NCBI GenBank assembly: GCA_021531865.1
Contig: JAFBIW010000002.1
Location: forward strand, 1-64,000
DNA length: 64,000 bases
Source of the DNA: Butyricicoccus pullicaecorum
GTDB taxonomy: Bacteria > Bacillota > Clostridia > Oscillospirales > Butyricicoccaceae
Direction of reading: 5' to 3'
In this document: positions 30,403-38,363 of the stretch, piece by piece
How positions within the stretch are numbered: position 1 is the first letter of the stretch
Layout of the letters: each line of letters opens with the position of its first letter
Translations under genes and position numbers: made by a program
Notes under the pieces: model-generated
What the model was told of the DNA's origin: nothing
Seen by the model: only the letters and a program-made list of their open reading frames with translations
Database searches by the model: none

Positions 30403-31764
30403 TCAATTGCCCATCGTTTTCAGCTCGCGCACCAGCAGCACCGCCGCGATCAGCGCGGCCATCAGATCGGCGGCAGGCCCGGCATACATGATGCCGTCGA
30501 TCCCGAGAAACAGCGGCAAAATGACGAGCAGGGGCAGCAGGAACAAAATCTGCCGCGTGAGCGCCAGAAACGTGCCCTTGCCCGGCTTACCGATCGAGGA
30601 GAAAAAGGTAGAGGACATCGGCTGAATGTTGTTGAGGAAGGTAAAGAACAGATAAATGTGGAAATACCGCTCGGCAAACGAGAAATACAGCTCCGAACCG
30701 CCGCCGAACAGGCTGATGATCTGCCGGGGAAACAGCTGGAACATCAGGAAGGCCACCGTGCAGATCACCTGTCCGGCAATCATACCCATGCGGATGACCT
30801 GCTTGACCCGGTCGTACTGCTTTGCGCCATAGTTGAAGCTCGAAATCGGCTGCATGCCCTGCGCGATGCCGATGCAGAAGGCAAAGAAGATAAAGCTGAC
30901 CTTGTTGATGATACCGGCGCAGGCCAGCGGGATCGCCTCACCGTAGACCGACTGCGCGCCGTAATAGGTCAGCGAATTGTTCATGATGATCTGCACCGCC
31001 ATCATGGCGAGCTGGTTGCAGCATTGCGCCAGACCCAGACTCATCGCATACCCGGCGTACCGGAACTGGGGACGCAGATGTTCCCGCGTCAGCGGGCCTG
31101 CCTTGTACCGGCGCAGATAGCGGAAGACCATGTAAGCCGACGCAATCTGGCCGAGGATGGTCGCCAGCGCCGCGCCCGTCATGCCCATGCCGAAGCCGAA
31201 GATCAGCAGCGGATCGAGAATGGTGTTGATGACCGCGCCGGTCAGGTTGCACAGCATGGAATACTGCGGGCTGCCGTCCGCACGGATCAGGTGCGCGCCG
31301 CCCGTGGTCAGGATGAGAAACGGAAAGCCGAGCGACGTGATGCGCACATATTCCCGGGCCAGTCCCAGCACGTTGTCGGGCGAGCCGAAAAAGACGAGCA
31401 GCGGCTCGAGAAAGAGCTGCGCGATCACGGTCAGCACCAGACCGCAGCCGAACAGCAGCACGGCGGCGTTGCCAATGTAGTAGAGCGCCCGCTTCTTATC
31501 GCCCCGTCCCATAGACAGGTTGAACGCCGAAGCCGCGCCGATGCCGAACAGCAGAGCAATCGCGGTGCAGCTCGTCGTCAGTGGAAAGGCCACGTTGGTG
31601 GCAGCGTTGCCCAGCTCGCCGATGCTGTGGCCGATAAAAATCTGGTCAACAATATTGTAGAGCGCGCCCACCAGCATGGCAACGATGCTGGGAACGGCAA
31701 ATTTCCGGAGCAGCTCGCCGACCGGCGCTGTACCCAACGGATTTTTTTGTTTTGTCTGTTCCAA
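30403..31764 (-). CDS. MATE family efflux transporter
   Basis: About 453 residues with twelve membrane helices in two MATE halves (VPSIVAMLVGALYNIVDQIFIG at the start of the first, QCCNQLAMMAVQIIMNNSL in the second). It exports drugs or metabolites in exchange for Na+ or H+. The TTG at 31764 (MEQTKQKNPLG) has AAAGGTGA about 5 nt before it, and this start matches many family members. A GTG nine bases upstream and a longer frame to 31845 are alternatives. Divergent from yoaK. Confidence 0.87.
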   Translation of the reverse strand: MEQTKQKNPLGTAPVGELLRKFAVPSIVAMLVGALYNIVDQIFIGHSIGELGNAATNVAFPLTTSCTAIALLFGIGAASAFNLSMGRGDKKRALYYIGNAAVLLFGCGLVLTVIAQLFLEPLLVFFGSPDNVLGLAREYVRITSLGFPFLILTTGGAHLIRADGSPQYSMLCNLTGAVINTILDPLLIFGFGMGMTGAALATILGQIASAYMVFRYLRRYKAGPLTREHLRPQFRYAGYAMSLGLAQCCNQLAMMAVQIIMNNSLTYYGAQSVYGEAIPLACAGIINKVSFIFFAFCIGIAQGMQPISSFNYGAKQYDRVKQVIRMGMIAGQVICTVAFLMFQLFPRQIISLFGGGSELYFSFAERYFHIYLFFTFLNNIQPMSSTFFSSIGKPGKGTFLALTRQILFLLPLLVILPLFLGIDGIMYAGPAADLMAALIAAVLLVRELKTMGN

Positions 31765-31824
31765 TGGATTCACCTTTCCCTGATACGCCGCTCCGAACGG
31801 CGCGAATTTTATCACTTGATCCGA

Positions 31825-31853
31825 TTGACGGGATGCCCGATTCATGTTACAAT
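31825..31853 (+). promoter_or_regulatory. Promoter of the yoaK-like gene
   Basis: -35 TTGACG (31825-31830), 17-nt spacer, -10 TACAAT (31848-31853), about 110 bp before the start codon. Confidence 0.6.
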
Positions 31854-31962
31854 TGCAAGCAGATTTTTAAAAATTTACACGGTGCTTCGCATAGAAACAA
31901 AAGTTGTCCGCGTTCCGCGCGGACAGACCGCTGTTTCACACACCCTACCGGGAGGTATCAGG

Positions 31963-32691
31963 ATGCGCCTCGCAATCCACTCACACAAGCAAATGTCCGA
32001 ATACTTTCTGACCGCCGCATTGCTGTCCGTTTCGGGCGGCTTACAGGACGTCTATACCTATATCGCACGCGGCGGCGTATTTGCCAACGCGCAAACGGGC
32101 AATATCATTCTGCTCAGCCAGGGCCTCTGCACACAAAACTGGCTCGCCGTCCTGCGGTATTTTGTTCCCATCCTGTTCTTCGCCCTTGGGATCGCAGTCG
32201 CAGAAGAAATTCGTCAATCCTGCCGGAACGCGCAGCGGCTCCACTGGCGGCAGCTTGTGCTGCTCATCGAGATTCTGCTGCTGTTCTGTGTTGGCTTTCT
32301 CCCCGAGAAATGGAATCTTCTGGCCAATACGATGGTCTCTTTCGCCTGCGCAATGCAGGTGCAGTCGTTCCGGAAGGTCAACGGTTATGTCTTTGCCAGC
32401 ACCATGTGCATCGGCAATATCCGCAGCGCTATGGAGTCACTGTGCATCTACCACAGAACGCACGACAAGACGGTTTGGAACAAGGTGCTGCTGTATTTGA
32501 GTCTGATCTCCCTGTTCGCGCTGGGCGCCGCACTGGGCGGCCATCTGATCGAGCGGCTGGGCATGCGCACCATTTGGATTTCCTGCCTGCTGCTGTTCAT
32601 CAGCTTCTCTCTGATGTTCCTCCGAGAGGATTTGCAAACGAAATCGAATGCAAACGCGCCTGCATGCGTCAAGCCGCACGGACGTTCATAA
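31963..32691 (+). CDS. YoaK family (DUF1275) membrane protein
   Basis: A 242-residue protein with six hydrophobic helices. The DUF1275 signature GGLQDVYTYIARGGVFANAQTGNIILL is split here as GGLQDVYTY (about 27-35) and FANAQTGNIILL (about 42-53). Function in the family is unknown. GGGAGG lies 7 nt before the ATG; reading the same frame further upstream would run antisense through the MATE gene and is not credible. The end has a short hydrophilic tail. Confidence 0.85.
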   Translation: MRLAIHSHKQMSEYFLTAALLSVSGGLQDVYTYIARGGVFANAQTGNIILLSQGLCTQNWLAVLRYFVPILFFALGIAVAEEIRQSCRNAQRLHWRQLVLLIEILLLFCVGFLPEKWNLLANTMVSFACAMQVQSFRKVNGYVFASTMCIGNIRSAMESLCIYHRTHDKTVWNKVLLYLSLISLFALGAALGGHLIERLGMRTIWISCLLLFISFSLMFLREDLQTKSNANAPACVKPHGRS

Positions 32692-32782
32692 AGCCTTTCC
32701 GCATGTTCCCGTCATGCTTCTTATTTTATCACAAATTCCGGCAAAATACGAGTGGCTCCGCCCCATCTTCTCCGGATAAAAC

Positions 32783-32817
32783 AAAAAGCACCCTGTTACA
32801 ATCGAACAGGGTGCTTT
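32783..32817 (-). terminator. Terminator of ferritin gene, between convergent genes
   Basis: Stem AAAGCACCCTGTT/AACAGGGTGCTTT, loop ACAATCG, with a T run on the minus strand. It ends ferritin and may also stop the yoaK transcript. Confidence 0.85.
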
Positions 32818-32828
32818 CGTTTCCGTGC

Positions 32829-33338
32829 TTACAGAACGAGCGAAGGGGCGGAATAGACCCGTCCGGCCAGCTCGCTGTTGAGCATATACAGGCTGCGCGC
32901 ATCGTCGCCGAACAGCTCCATCTTGGTGATGAGGTCGGTGGAGTTCTTCTCCTCCTCACCCTGCTCCTTGATGAACCAGTCGAGGAACTGCGTGGTGCGG
33001 AAATCGTTGGCCTCCTGCGCCGCCGCGTAGATGGTATTGATGAGGGAGGTCACGTATTTCTCGTGCTCCAGACCGGCCTTCAGCGGATCCATGAGCGTTT
33101 CAAAGGTCTTGTCCGGCTTGGCAATCGCCTCGAGCGTCACCGGAACATCGTTGTTATGCAGGTACTGATACATCAACATCGCGTGATCCTGTTCCTCGCG
33201 TGCCTGAATCTCATACCAGTTCGAGAAGCCGTCCAGACCCTTTCTAGCATAGAAATTGGCCATATCCAGGTACAGATACGCCGAATAGAACTCCTTATTG
33301 ATCTGATCGTTCAGCAGAGATGCGACCTTTTCGTTCAT
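32829..33338 (-). CDS. ftnA: Ferritin
   Basis: A 169-residue non-heme ferritin. Ferroxidase ligands are in NKEFYSAYLYL (Glu17), REEQDHA (Glu and His at about 50 and 53), and EQGEEEKN. It stores iron as a 24-mer and protects from peroxide. RBS GGAGG precedes the ATG. It has its own promoter and terminator. No Fur-like box was recognised. Confidence 0.94.
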   Translation of the reverse strand: MNEKVASLLNDQINKEFYSAYLYLDMANFYARKGLDGFSNWYEIQAREEQDHAMLMYQYLHNNDVPVTLEAIAKPDKTFETLMDPLKAGLEHEKYVTSLINTIYAAAQEANDFRTTQFLDWFIKEQGEEEKNSTDLITKMELFGDDARSLYMLNSELAGRVYSAPSLVL

Positions 33339-33407
33339 CGTTTATTCCCTCCGTATGTAGAATGTAGTCATAAGCGCGCTGTCAGTTAGCGAATGCTTAC
33401 TATTTAT

Positions 33408-33435
33408 AGTATAGCACGCTTTTTTCACAGTTCAA
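33408..33435 (-). promoter_or_regulatory. Ferritin promoter
   Basis: Minus strand -35 TTGAAC (33430-33435), 16-nt spacer, -10 TATACT (33408-33413), 70 bp before the start codon. Confidence 0.65.
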
Positions 33436-33492
33436 GAGGAATTTGCGAATCATTTACAAGTGTCAAAGCAGTCCACCGCCGCGCGCAGCGTT

Positions 33493-34599
33493 TCATTCAC
33501 TGAACAGCATGGCGAGCACTTCCCCGGGCATACAGGTTTGAATGCCCTCGGGGTCGGTCAGGCCGCCGCCCGTGCCGTCGGTGCGCCATGTGAACTTACC
33601 TGCCGGCTCGCCCGCAAAGGTGAAATAGACCTCGGGGTCCTTCAAACAGACCGTGTACCGGCGGTACCATTCGGGATAATACGTCGACATGTACCAGTCG
33701 GCAAGCTGGTAGGCTTCACAGCTCTCTTCCGCGCCGATCGCGCCGAGCTGCACGCCGCCGCCCGGCTGGCCGGTGCGGCTGGGGCTGGCGGTGCAGTGGG
33801 TGATCACAACACTGCCGTCGTCGCAGGTGCCGAGCGAGATCCAGACATGGCCGTTGATGCTCATGATGTCGCCCGGCTTCATCACGGTCTCCGCCGTGCC
33901 GTCCGGCTTGACGACGTCCTGCGTCCAATCGCCTAAGCCCATCTCCTCGGCCAGCCGCTTGGCGAAGCCGGTCGAGCCGCCGACATAACCCGCGCCGCCG
34001 CTTTCGGTGTTCAACGTGTTGTACAGCGTCCAGCCCAGATAGCCCGAGCAGTCCAGACCGGCGTAGTAGTATTCATTAAACCCGCCATAGGGATAAAAGC
34101 TGGTCGCCGCGTCCTTGTTTTCCTCGTCGCTGTCCTTGTCCCGGTAGGTAAAGTTCTCGTCCTGCTCGTTGAAGAATCGCACCCAGTCGGGCGACACGCC
34201 GATCGTCCGCGTCTGGATGGCCGAGCCCTCGTCCTGCCAGTCCCAGCCGCCGCCGTAAATATAGAGCGTCGTGCCGACCGGCTCCATCGCTGTTTTCAGG
34301 AAATTTTTCAGCGTGCGCTCTCCCGGTACGCCCGAAACCGGCGGCTCGTAGGCAACAGTGTCCGCCGGACGCTCGACCGCCTGCGTCACAACGCCGTCCT
34401 CGATCGTCACATCGTAATCGCAGCCCTCTTTCAGGACGTTTTGGATGACGTACGCCGTCTCCCCTTCCCCGTTCTCGATCTTGAGCATTTGTTCCTTGCC
34501 GTCGATTTCAAAGCGGTACGCGAAGTGATCCCGATTGTCCTTGTTCGTCTCCTCGCTGCCGTAATTCGCAACGCCTAAATATCTGGCCTCTGTCTCCAT
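33493..34599 (-). CDS. NlpC/P60-like cysteine peptidase domain protein
   Basis: A 368-residue protein. The C-terminal half has GLDCSGYLGW (Cys184) and KPGDIMSINGHVWISLG (His251), the catalytic pair and spacing of C40 peptidases that cut cell-wall peptides. Residues 1-80 form an unassigned domain. No signal peptide or anchor is visible, odd for a wall enzyme. ATG at 34599 has AGGGAGG 7 nt upstream. GC content is chromosomal, so it marks the left limit of the foreign segment. The hydrolase role is inferred from the motifs only. Confidence 0.75.
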   Translation of the reverse strand: METEARYLGVANYGSEETNKDNRDHFAYRFEIDGKEQMLKIENGEGETAYVIQNVLKEGCDYDVTIEDGVVTQAVERPADTVAYEPPVSGVPGERTLKNFLKTAMEPVGTTLYIYGGGWDWQDEGSAIQTRTIGVSPDWVRFFNEQDENFTYRDKDSDEENKDAATSFYPYGGFNEYYYAGLDCSGYLGWTLYNTLNTESGGAGYVGGSTGFAKRLAEEMGLGDWTQDVVKPDGTAETVMKPGDIMSINGHVWISLGTCDDGSVVITHCTASPSRTGQPGGGVQLGAIGAEESCEAYQLADWYMSTYYPEWYRRYTVCLKDPEVYFTFAGEPAGKFTWRTDGTGGGLTDPEGIQTCMPGEVLAMLFSE

Positions 34600-34659
34600 C
34601 GTCTGCCCTCCCTGTCCGGCACAGTTCGCAGTGATCACGCGCAATGTCAGCGCATCCAC

Positions 34660-35089
34660 ACAGTCTCTGTAACAGAATATGCGCAGGCGCCCGTCTCGGA
34701 AACGTTTTTTTTGAAAGGCAGCGCTGTATAACCATCCGTGTCAAGGACTCGTTCACATATCCTGCTGTAAACACCCCTCGAACAAAATCACAAGCACTGC
34801 TAAAAAGGTTATTTGAACAAACGGCTTTCGGAATCTTGAATTCTATATCTTCTAATATCTTCGGTTTGGAAAAATGCCGCACTCGCATCATCCCCGAACC
34901 AGCAGACAGACAGTCTCTAATGTCCGGTATTCAGCCAAAGACGGTACTATATTGCCTATTCAAGTAATTCATATTGGTGACTACCGAGCTGCTGCTCGCC
35001 TGTCAAATTTTATTACTACTGCATATTGCGCATTGTATCCGATCGAACTATTGGCTGTATTGTTGGTGTATTCCAAGAAAAAAATGAAG
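34660..35089. other. Non-coding AT-richer segment at the chromosome/foreign DNA boundary
   Basis: GC drops clearly at about 34.65-34.7 kb. Short open frames exist on both strands (the longest, 34874-35092 on the plus strand, lacks a ribosome site and recognisable motifs). I see no gene, tRNA or repeat. It may be decayed sequence left by earlier insertions at the rlmD locus. Confidence 0.5.
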
Positions 35090-35138
35090 TAAAAACGAAG
35101 CCCACGGCTATGTTCCGAAATCAGAAACAGCCGTGGGC
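35090..35138 (-). terminator. Terminator after the interrupted XRE regulator
   Basis: A 10-bp stem GCCCACGGCT/AGCCGTGGGC (35100-35109 with 35129-35138) with TTCGTTTTT downstream on the minus strand, 12 bp beyond the end of the reading frame. Confidence 0.7.
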
Positions 35139-35150
35139 ATTTTCGATATA

Positions 35151-35711
35151 TTATTTTTTTCTGGTACGATAAAGTCCAATAGCTGATGCAACTGCCGCAA
35201 GTACACTAAGCAGTACAGGCTTCAATACCGAGAGATCATACCAAATCGGAATGTATGCAGGAACATCACCGCCACCGATTACAGTTACACTTGTAGATGC
35301 GGACGCATCTCCTATATTTTTCATATGATATATTGCGGATATTGAGGCGAAGAAAAGTAAATACCGAATCTGCGAAATCGCTGAAACAATTCAAACTACT
35401 GCGAACACAACTCTCCAAATTTTACGACGATGTTCATTCTGTTTAGAATACTGCTCGTTTAATACTTCCAATTTGGCCGCCAGCGTTTTGGTAAAATCCG
35501 GTTCCTCAGACACGGGGATTTCCTCTCCAAGTAAAACATTAACCGTGGTATCAAGAACCTCCGCAATTTGAATTACCATTCCGGCATCAGGAACCGATAA
35601 ACCTTTCTCCCATTTTGAAACGGTCTGACGAACTACATTCAATTTGATTGCAAGCTCCTCCTGAGACAATCCCTTAGCCTTTCGGAGTGCTTTCATATTT
35701 TCGTTTAGCAT
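35151..35711 (-). pseudogene. XRE-family regulator with membrane tail, interrupted by a TGA
   Basis: The first 106 codons encode an HTH regulator (MLNENMKALRKAKGLSQEEL onward) ending ...RVVFAVV at a TGA (35391-35393). Reading through in the same frame gives 79 more codons with a hydrophobic segment (RYLLFFASISAIY) and a second helix ending in basic residues (LSVLAAVASAIGLYRTRKK), then a TAA next to a terminator. XRE proteins with C-terminal membrane helices are common in Clostridia, so I read this as one gene with a nonsense mutation. The shortened soluble regulator may still bind DNA. ATG 35711 has AAAGGAGG. Confidence 0.65.
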
Positions 35712-35798
35712 GATTATCCCTCCTTTGCATGGGAACATATTACCGCTGAAGCCCGTTGCATTCAAGCAACCGATGTTAACATCCGGCTATTGGGGTGC

Positions 35799-35832
35799 AA
35801 AAGCCGCCTGTAGGTTAATCCCCACAGGCGGC
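35799..35832 (-). terminator. Terminator after the DUF6061-like gene
   Basis: Stem GCCGCCTGT/ACAGGCGGC (35803-35811 with 35824-35832), followed by TTTT on the minus strand, 8 bp past the stop. Confidence 0.75.
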
Positions 35833-35839
35833 ATCGCAA

Positions 35840-36088
35840 TCAATTATCTAAAGATTTATACTCTGTGACGGTTTTCAAATACATTGCTGGATCACCATTC
35901 AGAATAAGATCTGCGTATTCAAGCGGTGCATTGTAAATCAGATAGTCCAGTTCTGACCGCTGATACATATTGTCGGCAACCTCATTCTCTACCGCAATCG
36001 TATCAATCGCAATCATGCTGTCGTCAGCAAATTTCAGTTCCACACAGGCTGTATCCATGTTAAACTCACAAGAAATCAATCTATCCAT
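35840..36088 (-). CDS. Small conserved element protein (DUF6061-like)
   Basis: An 82-residue acidic protein (MDRLISCEFNMDTACVELKF...) of a type that recurs next to large serine recombinases in Clostridia; I assign DUF6061 from memory with modest certainty. No catalytic motif. GGAGG lies 6 nt before the ATG. It is 24 bp downstream of the recombinase, and if the core at 36416 is the true crossover it belongs to the chromosome side rather than to the present element. Confidence 0.65.
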   Translation of the reverse strand: MDRLISCEFNMDTACVELKFADDSMIAIDTIAVENEVADNMYQRSELDYLIYNAPLEYADLILNGDPAMYLKTVTEYKSLDN

Positions 36089-36112
36089 AAGAAACCTCCG
36101 TAATCCGGGATA

Positions 36113-38068
36113 TTAAATCATCCCAAAATATTTCAATGCTTCTCGGATTGCTTTCTCTTTTTCCGGCGGACACTGTGGCTGTCTGGAATCCTCGAACTTC
36201 GGCAGGTTATAGTTTTTACCGACCTCAATCCCACATTTCCGTTTAATCTGTGAGATATACAGGTTGGATACCTTTAATCCGCTATGTTCCAACACATAGT
36301 CTTTGATCTGCGGATAGGTTGCTCCATCTTGAAATTCAGACATATCCATATCTTCCAAAGAGAACTCAACCCGAATCTTTTTCGAGTTGACCTCACCCTT
36401 GGAAAGCAAGACAACCGTCTCAACTTGTGTTTCGTTGTCCAAACTAAAACTCATATCTTCCTCAATAATCGGGAGCTTAAATTTGATGGACTTGAGCCAC
36501 TGTCCGTTGGGTTGACGTTCCGGATAAATCTGAATCTCGGAAATCAGAGATTCCATAATCTGCCGCTTTTCTCGCTCACTCATGACGGCGTACAGCTTAT
36601 CGAAGTAAATCAGCACCTTGTAAATATTATCTCCGGTGAGCTTTTCTGCTTCGATTGCCATTTTCTTTGCTCTGGCGGCGATCAGCAGATTTTCCGTATC
36701 TTCGATTTTATCATACATCTTGTAAAGCCGATCATCAAGGTCTGCTTTGCGTTTGTAGTAGTGTTTATCGTCCGGGTCAAGGGAATCTATTTCTTCCATC
36801 AGCTTTGATTTCACGGCATAACACTGCCGGAGCTGCTTTTCGTAATTGGCAATCTCCTGCTCAATGGCCGCCGTGTCCACCTTCATGTTGATTTTTTCCT
36901 GCATCATGGCGGCAAACTTGGGATTGCTGACCAACTTCACAATAACCTCTGCCACAGCACTGTCCAACAGTTCCTCGTGAATCTGCTTTCGATAATCGCA
37001 CTTGTGCCCACGGGTCATAGTGCGGTGCTTGCAGCCGTAATAGAAGAAATCCTTGTACTTTGTTCCATCCGACTTATGCTTAATGCTCTTGTTACCATAC
37101 ATCCCGGCTCCGCAGATTGGGCATTTGACGATACCGGACAGAAGATGCACCTTGGTGTCCTTACCACGATTCACGTGTTCATACTTTTCAGCCTGAGCCA
37201 GCAGCTTCACCTGTGCTTCGTGCCAGAGTTCTTCCGACACGATCCCCTCATGCTGGCCATCCACCAGCAGATAATCATCCTGCTCCACAAGCCGGTAATC
37301 GTTCCTGGTGCCATGCACCTTTTCTGTTCTGCGTCTGCCATAGGCGATTTTCCCACAATACACAGGGTTTTTCAGTATTCTCCGGATAAGGGCCGCATCG
37401 AACAGCGGATTTTTTCCGTTCTGTCGCTGGATTTTGTGAATACCATGTTGGTCAAGATATTTGGCAAGACCATTTGCACCCATGTCGGTATGCACATACT
37501 GATCGAAGATCACCCGAATTGCAACCGCTTCTTCCTCATTGATAATAAGCTGTCCATTTTCCAGCTTGTAACCATAGGGCGCAAACCCGCCATTCCATTT
37601 GCCTTCACGGGCTTTCTGGATTCTGCCTTCCATTGTCTGGACCCGGATGTTTTCTCTCTCGATCTCCGCAACTGCAGATAAAACAGAGATCATCAGCTTT
37701 CCGGCATCCTTGGAGGAATCAATCCCATCCTCCACGCAGATCAGATTGACACCAAAATCCTGCATGACCTGTAAGGTAGACAATACATCCGCCGCATTTC
37801 TGCCGAAGCGGGACAGCTTGAACACCAGCACGAAGGATACACCATCTTTCCCGGATTTTATATCCTCCATCATGCGGTTGAACTCGGCTCTGCCCTCAAT
37901 GGATTTACCAGATTTACCGGCGTCCTCATATTCGCCAACAATCTCATAGTCATTGTACTCGGCAAAGGCTTTCATTCTGGACTTCTGGGCATCCAGAGAG
38001 TACCCGTCAATCTGCATAGCGGTGGATACCCTCGTGTAGATATATACTTTTGTCTTTTCTTTTTTCAT
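36113..38068 (-). CDS. Large serine recombinase
   Basis: A 651-residue site-specific recombinase. N-terminal resolvase domain: YIYTRVSTAMQ with the nucleophile Ser near residue 15, then KLSRFGRN. A recombinase domain follows from about residue 160 (PYGYKLENG). A zinc-ribbon has CPICGAGM (about 318) and later C residues, followed by a long coiled coil (residues about 395-470). The last 94 residues, after VETVVLLSK, closely resemble the extra tail of RlmD encoded at 51586. It catalyses integration and excision of the element. RBS GAGGAT precedes the ATG. Confidence 0.94.
   Translation of the reverse strand: MKKEKTKVYIYTRVSTAMQIDGYSLDAQKSRMKAFAEYNDYEIVGEYEDAGKSGKSIEGRAEFNRMMEDIKSGKDGVSFVLVFKLSRFGRNAADVLSTLQVMQDFGVNLICVEDGIDSSKDAGKLMISVLSAVAEIERENIRVQTMEGRIQKAREGKWNGGFAPYGYKLENGQLIINEEEAVAIRVIFDQYVHTDMGANGLAKYLDQHGIHKIQRQNGKNPLFDAALIRRILKNPVYCGKIAYGRRRTEKVHGTRNDYRLVEQDDYLLVDGQHEGIVSEELWHEAQVKLLAQAEKYEHVNRGKDTKVHLLSGIVKCPICGAGMYGNKSIKHKSDGTKYKDFFYYGCKHRTMTRGHKCDYRKQIHEELLDSAVAEVIVKLVSNPKFAAMMQEKINMKVDTAAIEQEIANYEKQLRQCYAVKSKLMEEIDSLDPDDKHYYKRKADLDDRLYKMYDKIEDTENLLIAARAKKMAIEAEKLTGDNIYKVLIYFDKLYAVMSEREKRQIMESLISEIQIYPERQPNGQWLKSIKFKLPIIEEDMSFSLDNETQVETVVLLSKGEVNSKKIRVEFSLEDMDMSEFQDGATYPQIKDYVLEHSGLKVSNLYISQIKRKCGIEVGKNYNLPKFEDSRQPQCPPEKEKAIREALKYFGMI
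36416..36423 (-). other. Left attachment core GAGACGGT inside the recombinase gene
   Basis: The minus strand reads GTT GAG ACG GTT in the recombinase gene, encoding VETV. The same eight bases in the same reading frame occur in rlmD at 51887-51894. Beyond the core, both genes continue into homologous 94-codon tails. It is the best candidate for the crossover site; the exact 2-bp overlap of a serine recombinase is not determined. Confidence 0.6.
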
Positions 38069-38113
38069 CTCACGATCCTCATTCGTGCCACAGCCATGGC
38101 ACCTTTATGTATC

Positions 38114-38140
38114 CTTACTCCGAAGTTCTTTCGGAGTAAG
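38114..38140. promoter_or_regulatory. Perfect 11-bp inverted repeat in the recombinase leader
   Basis: CTTACTCCGAA (38114-38124) and TTCGGAGTAAG (38130-38140) around GTTCT. It lies about 20 bp downstream of the recombinase start point. No T run follows on either strand, so it is not a standard terminator. An operator or an RNA hairpin controlling recombinase expression is plausible. Confidence 0.55.
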
Positions 38141-38162
38141 TTTGGACACTTATCACACGATT

Positions 38163-38191
38163 ATTATATCATGCCGTTTTAGCTTTTTCAA
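38163..38191 (-). promoter_or_regulatory. Recombinase promoter
   Basis: Minus strand -35 TTGAAA (38186-38191), 17-nt spacer, extended -10 TGATATAAT (hexamer 38163-38168). It lies within the last codons of the small gene at 38169, giving the recombinase its own transcript. Confidence 0.7.
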
Positions 38192-38363
38192 TAGTGTCCT
38201 CTGGCTGTTCGGGGATATTTGTAGCTCCGGCAGGTTCTTTTCCCAAACAATTCGGCGGCTCTGGAAGATTGTCAAGATCCAGAACCGCCGCATATTTTTC
38301 TATTAAGTTGGCAAGCAAATCAGCAAAGCCACTCCACTCATCCTTATTCCAATCCGCTATAAT
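38169..38363 (-). CDS. Small element protein, probable ATT start
   Basis: A 64-residue frame, not counted by usual start codons. AGGAGG at 38371-38376 is followed after 7 nt by ATT ATA GCG, giving (M)IADWNKDEWSGFADLL and a proline/glutamate-rich end. Codon use is coherent, and the start overlaps the end of mobV by 20 nt. No ATG, GTG or TTG lies at a usable place in this frame. Position between relaxase and recombinase suggests an excision or transfer accessory protein, but there is no recognised domain. Confidence 0.6.
   Translation of the reverse strand: MIADWNKDEWSGFADLLANLIEKYAAVLDLDNLPEPPNCLGKEPAGATNIPEQPEDTIEKAKTA

Noticed and set aside
30361-31962. Upstream extension of the yoaK-like frame
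   Set aside because: It runs antisense through the MATE gene. The YoaK domain begins only at 31963, which has its own ribosome site and promoter.
34691-34697. GAGACGG near the left GC boundary as an outer attachment site
   Set aside because: Seven bases only, and the sequence beyond it does not code for an RlmD-like C-terminus in the needed frame. A chance match is likely.
34874-35092. Possible 72-codon gene on the plus strand
   Set aside because: No ribosome site, no motif, and composition like its non-coding surroundings.
38114-38140. Intrinsic terminator
   Set aside because: The stem is perfect, but no T run follows on either strand and it lies within the recombinase leader.
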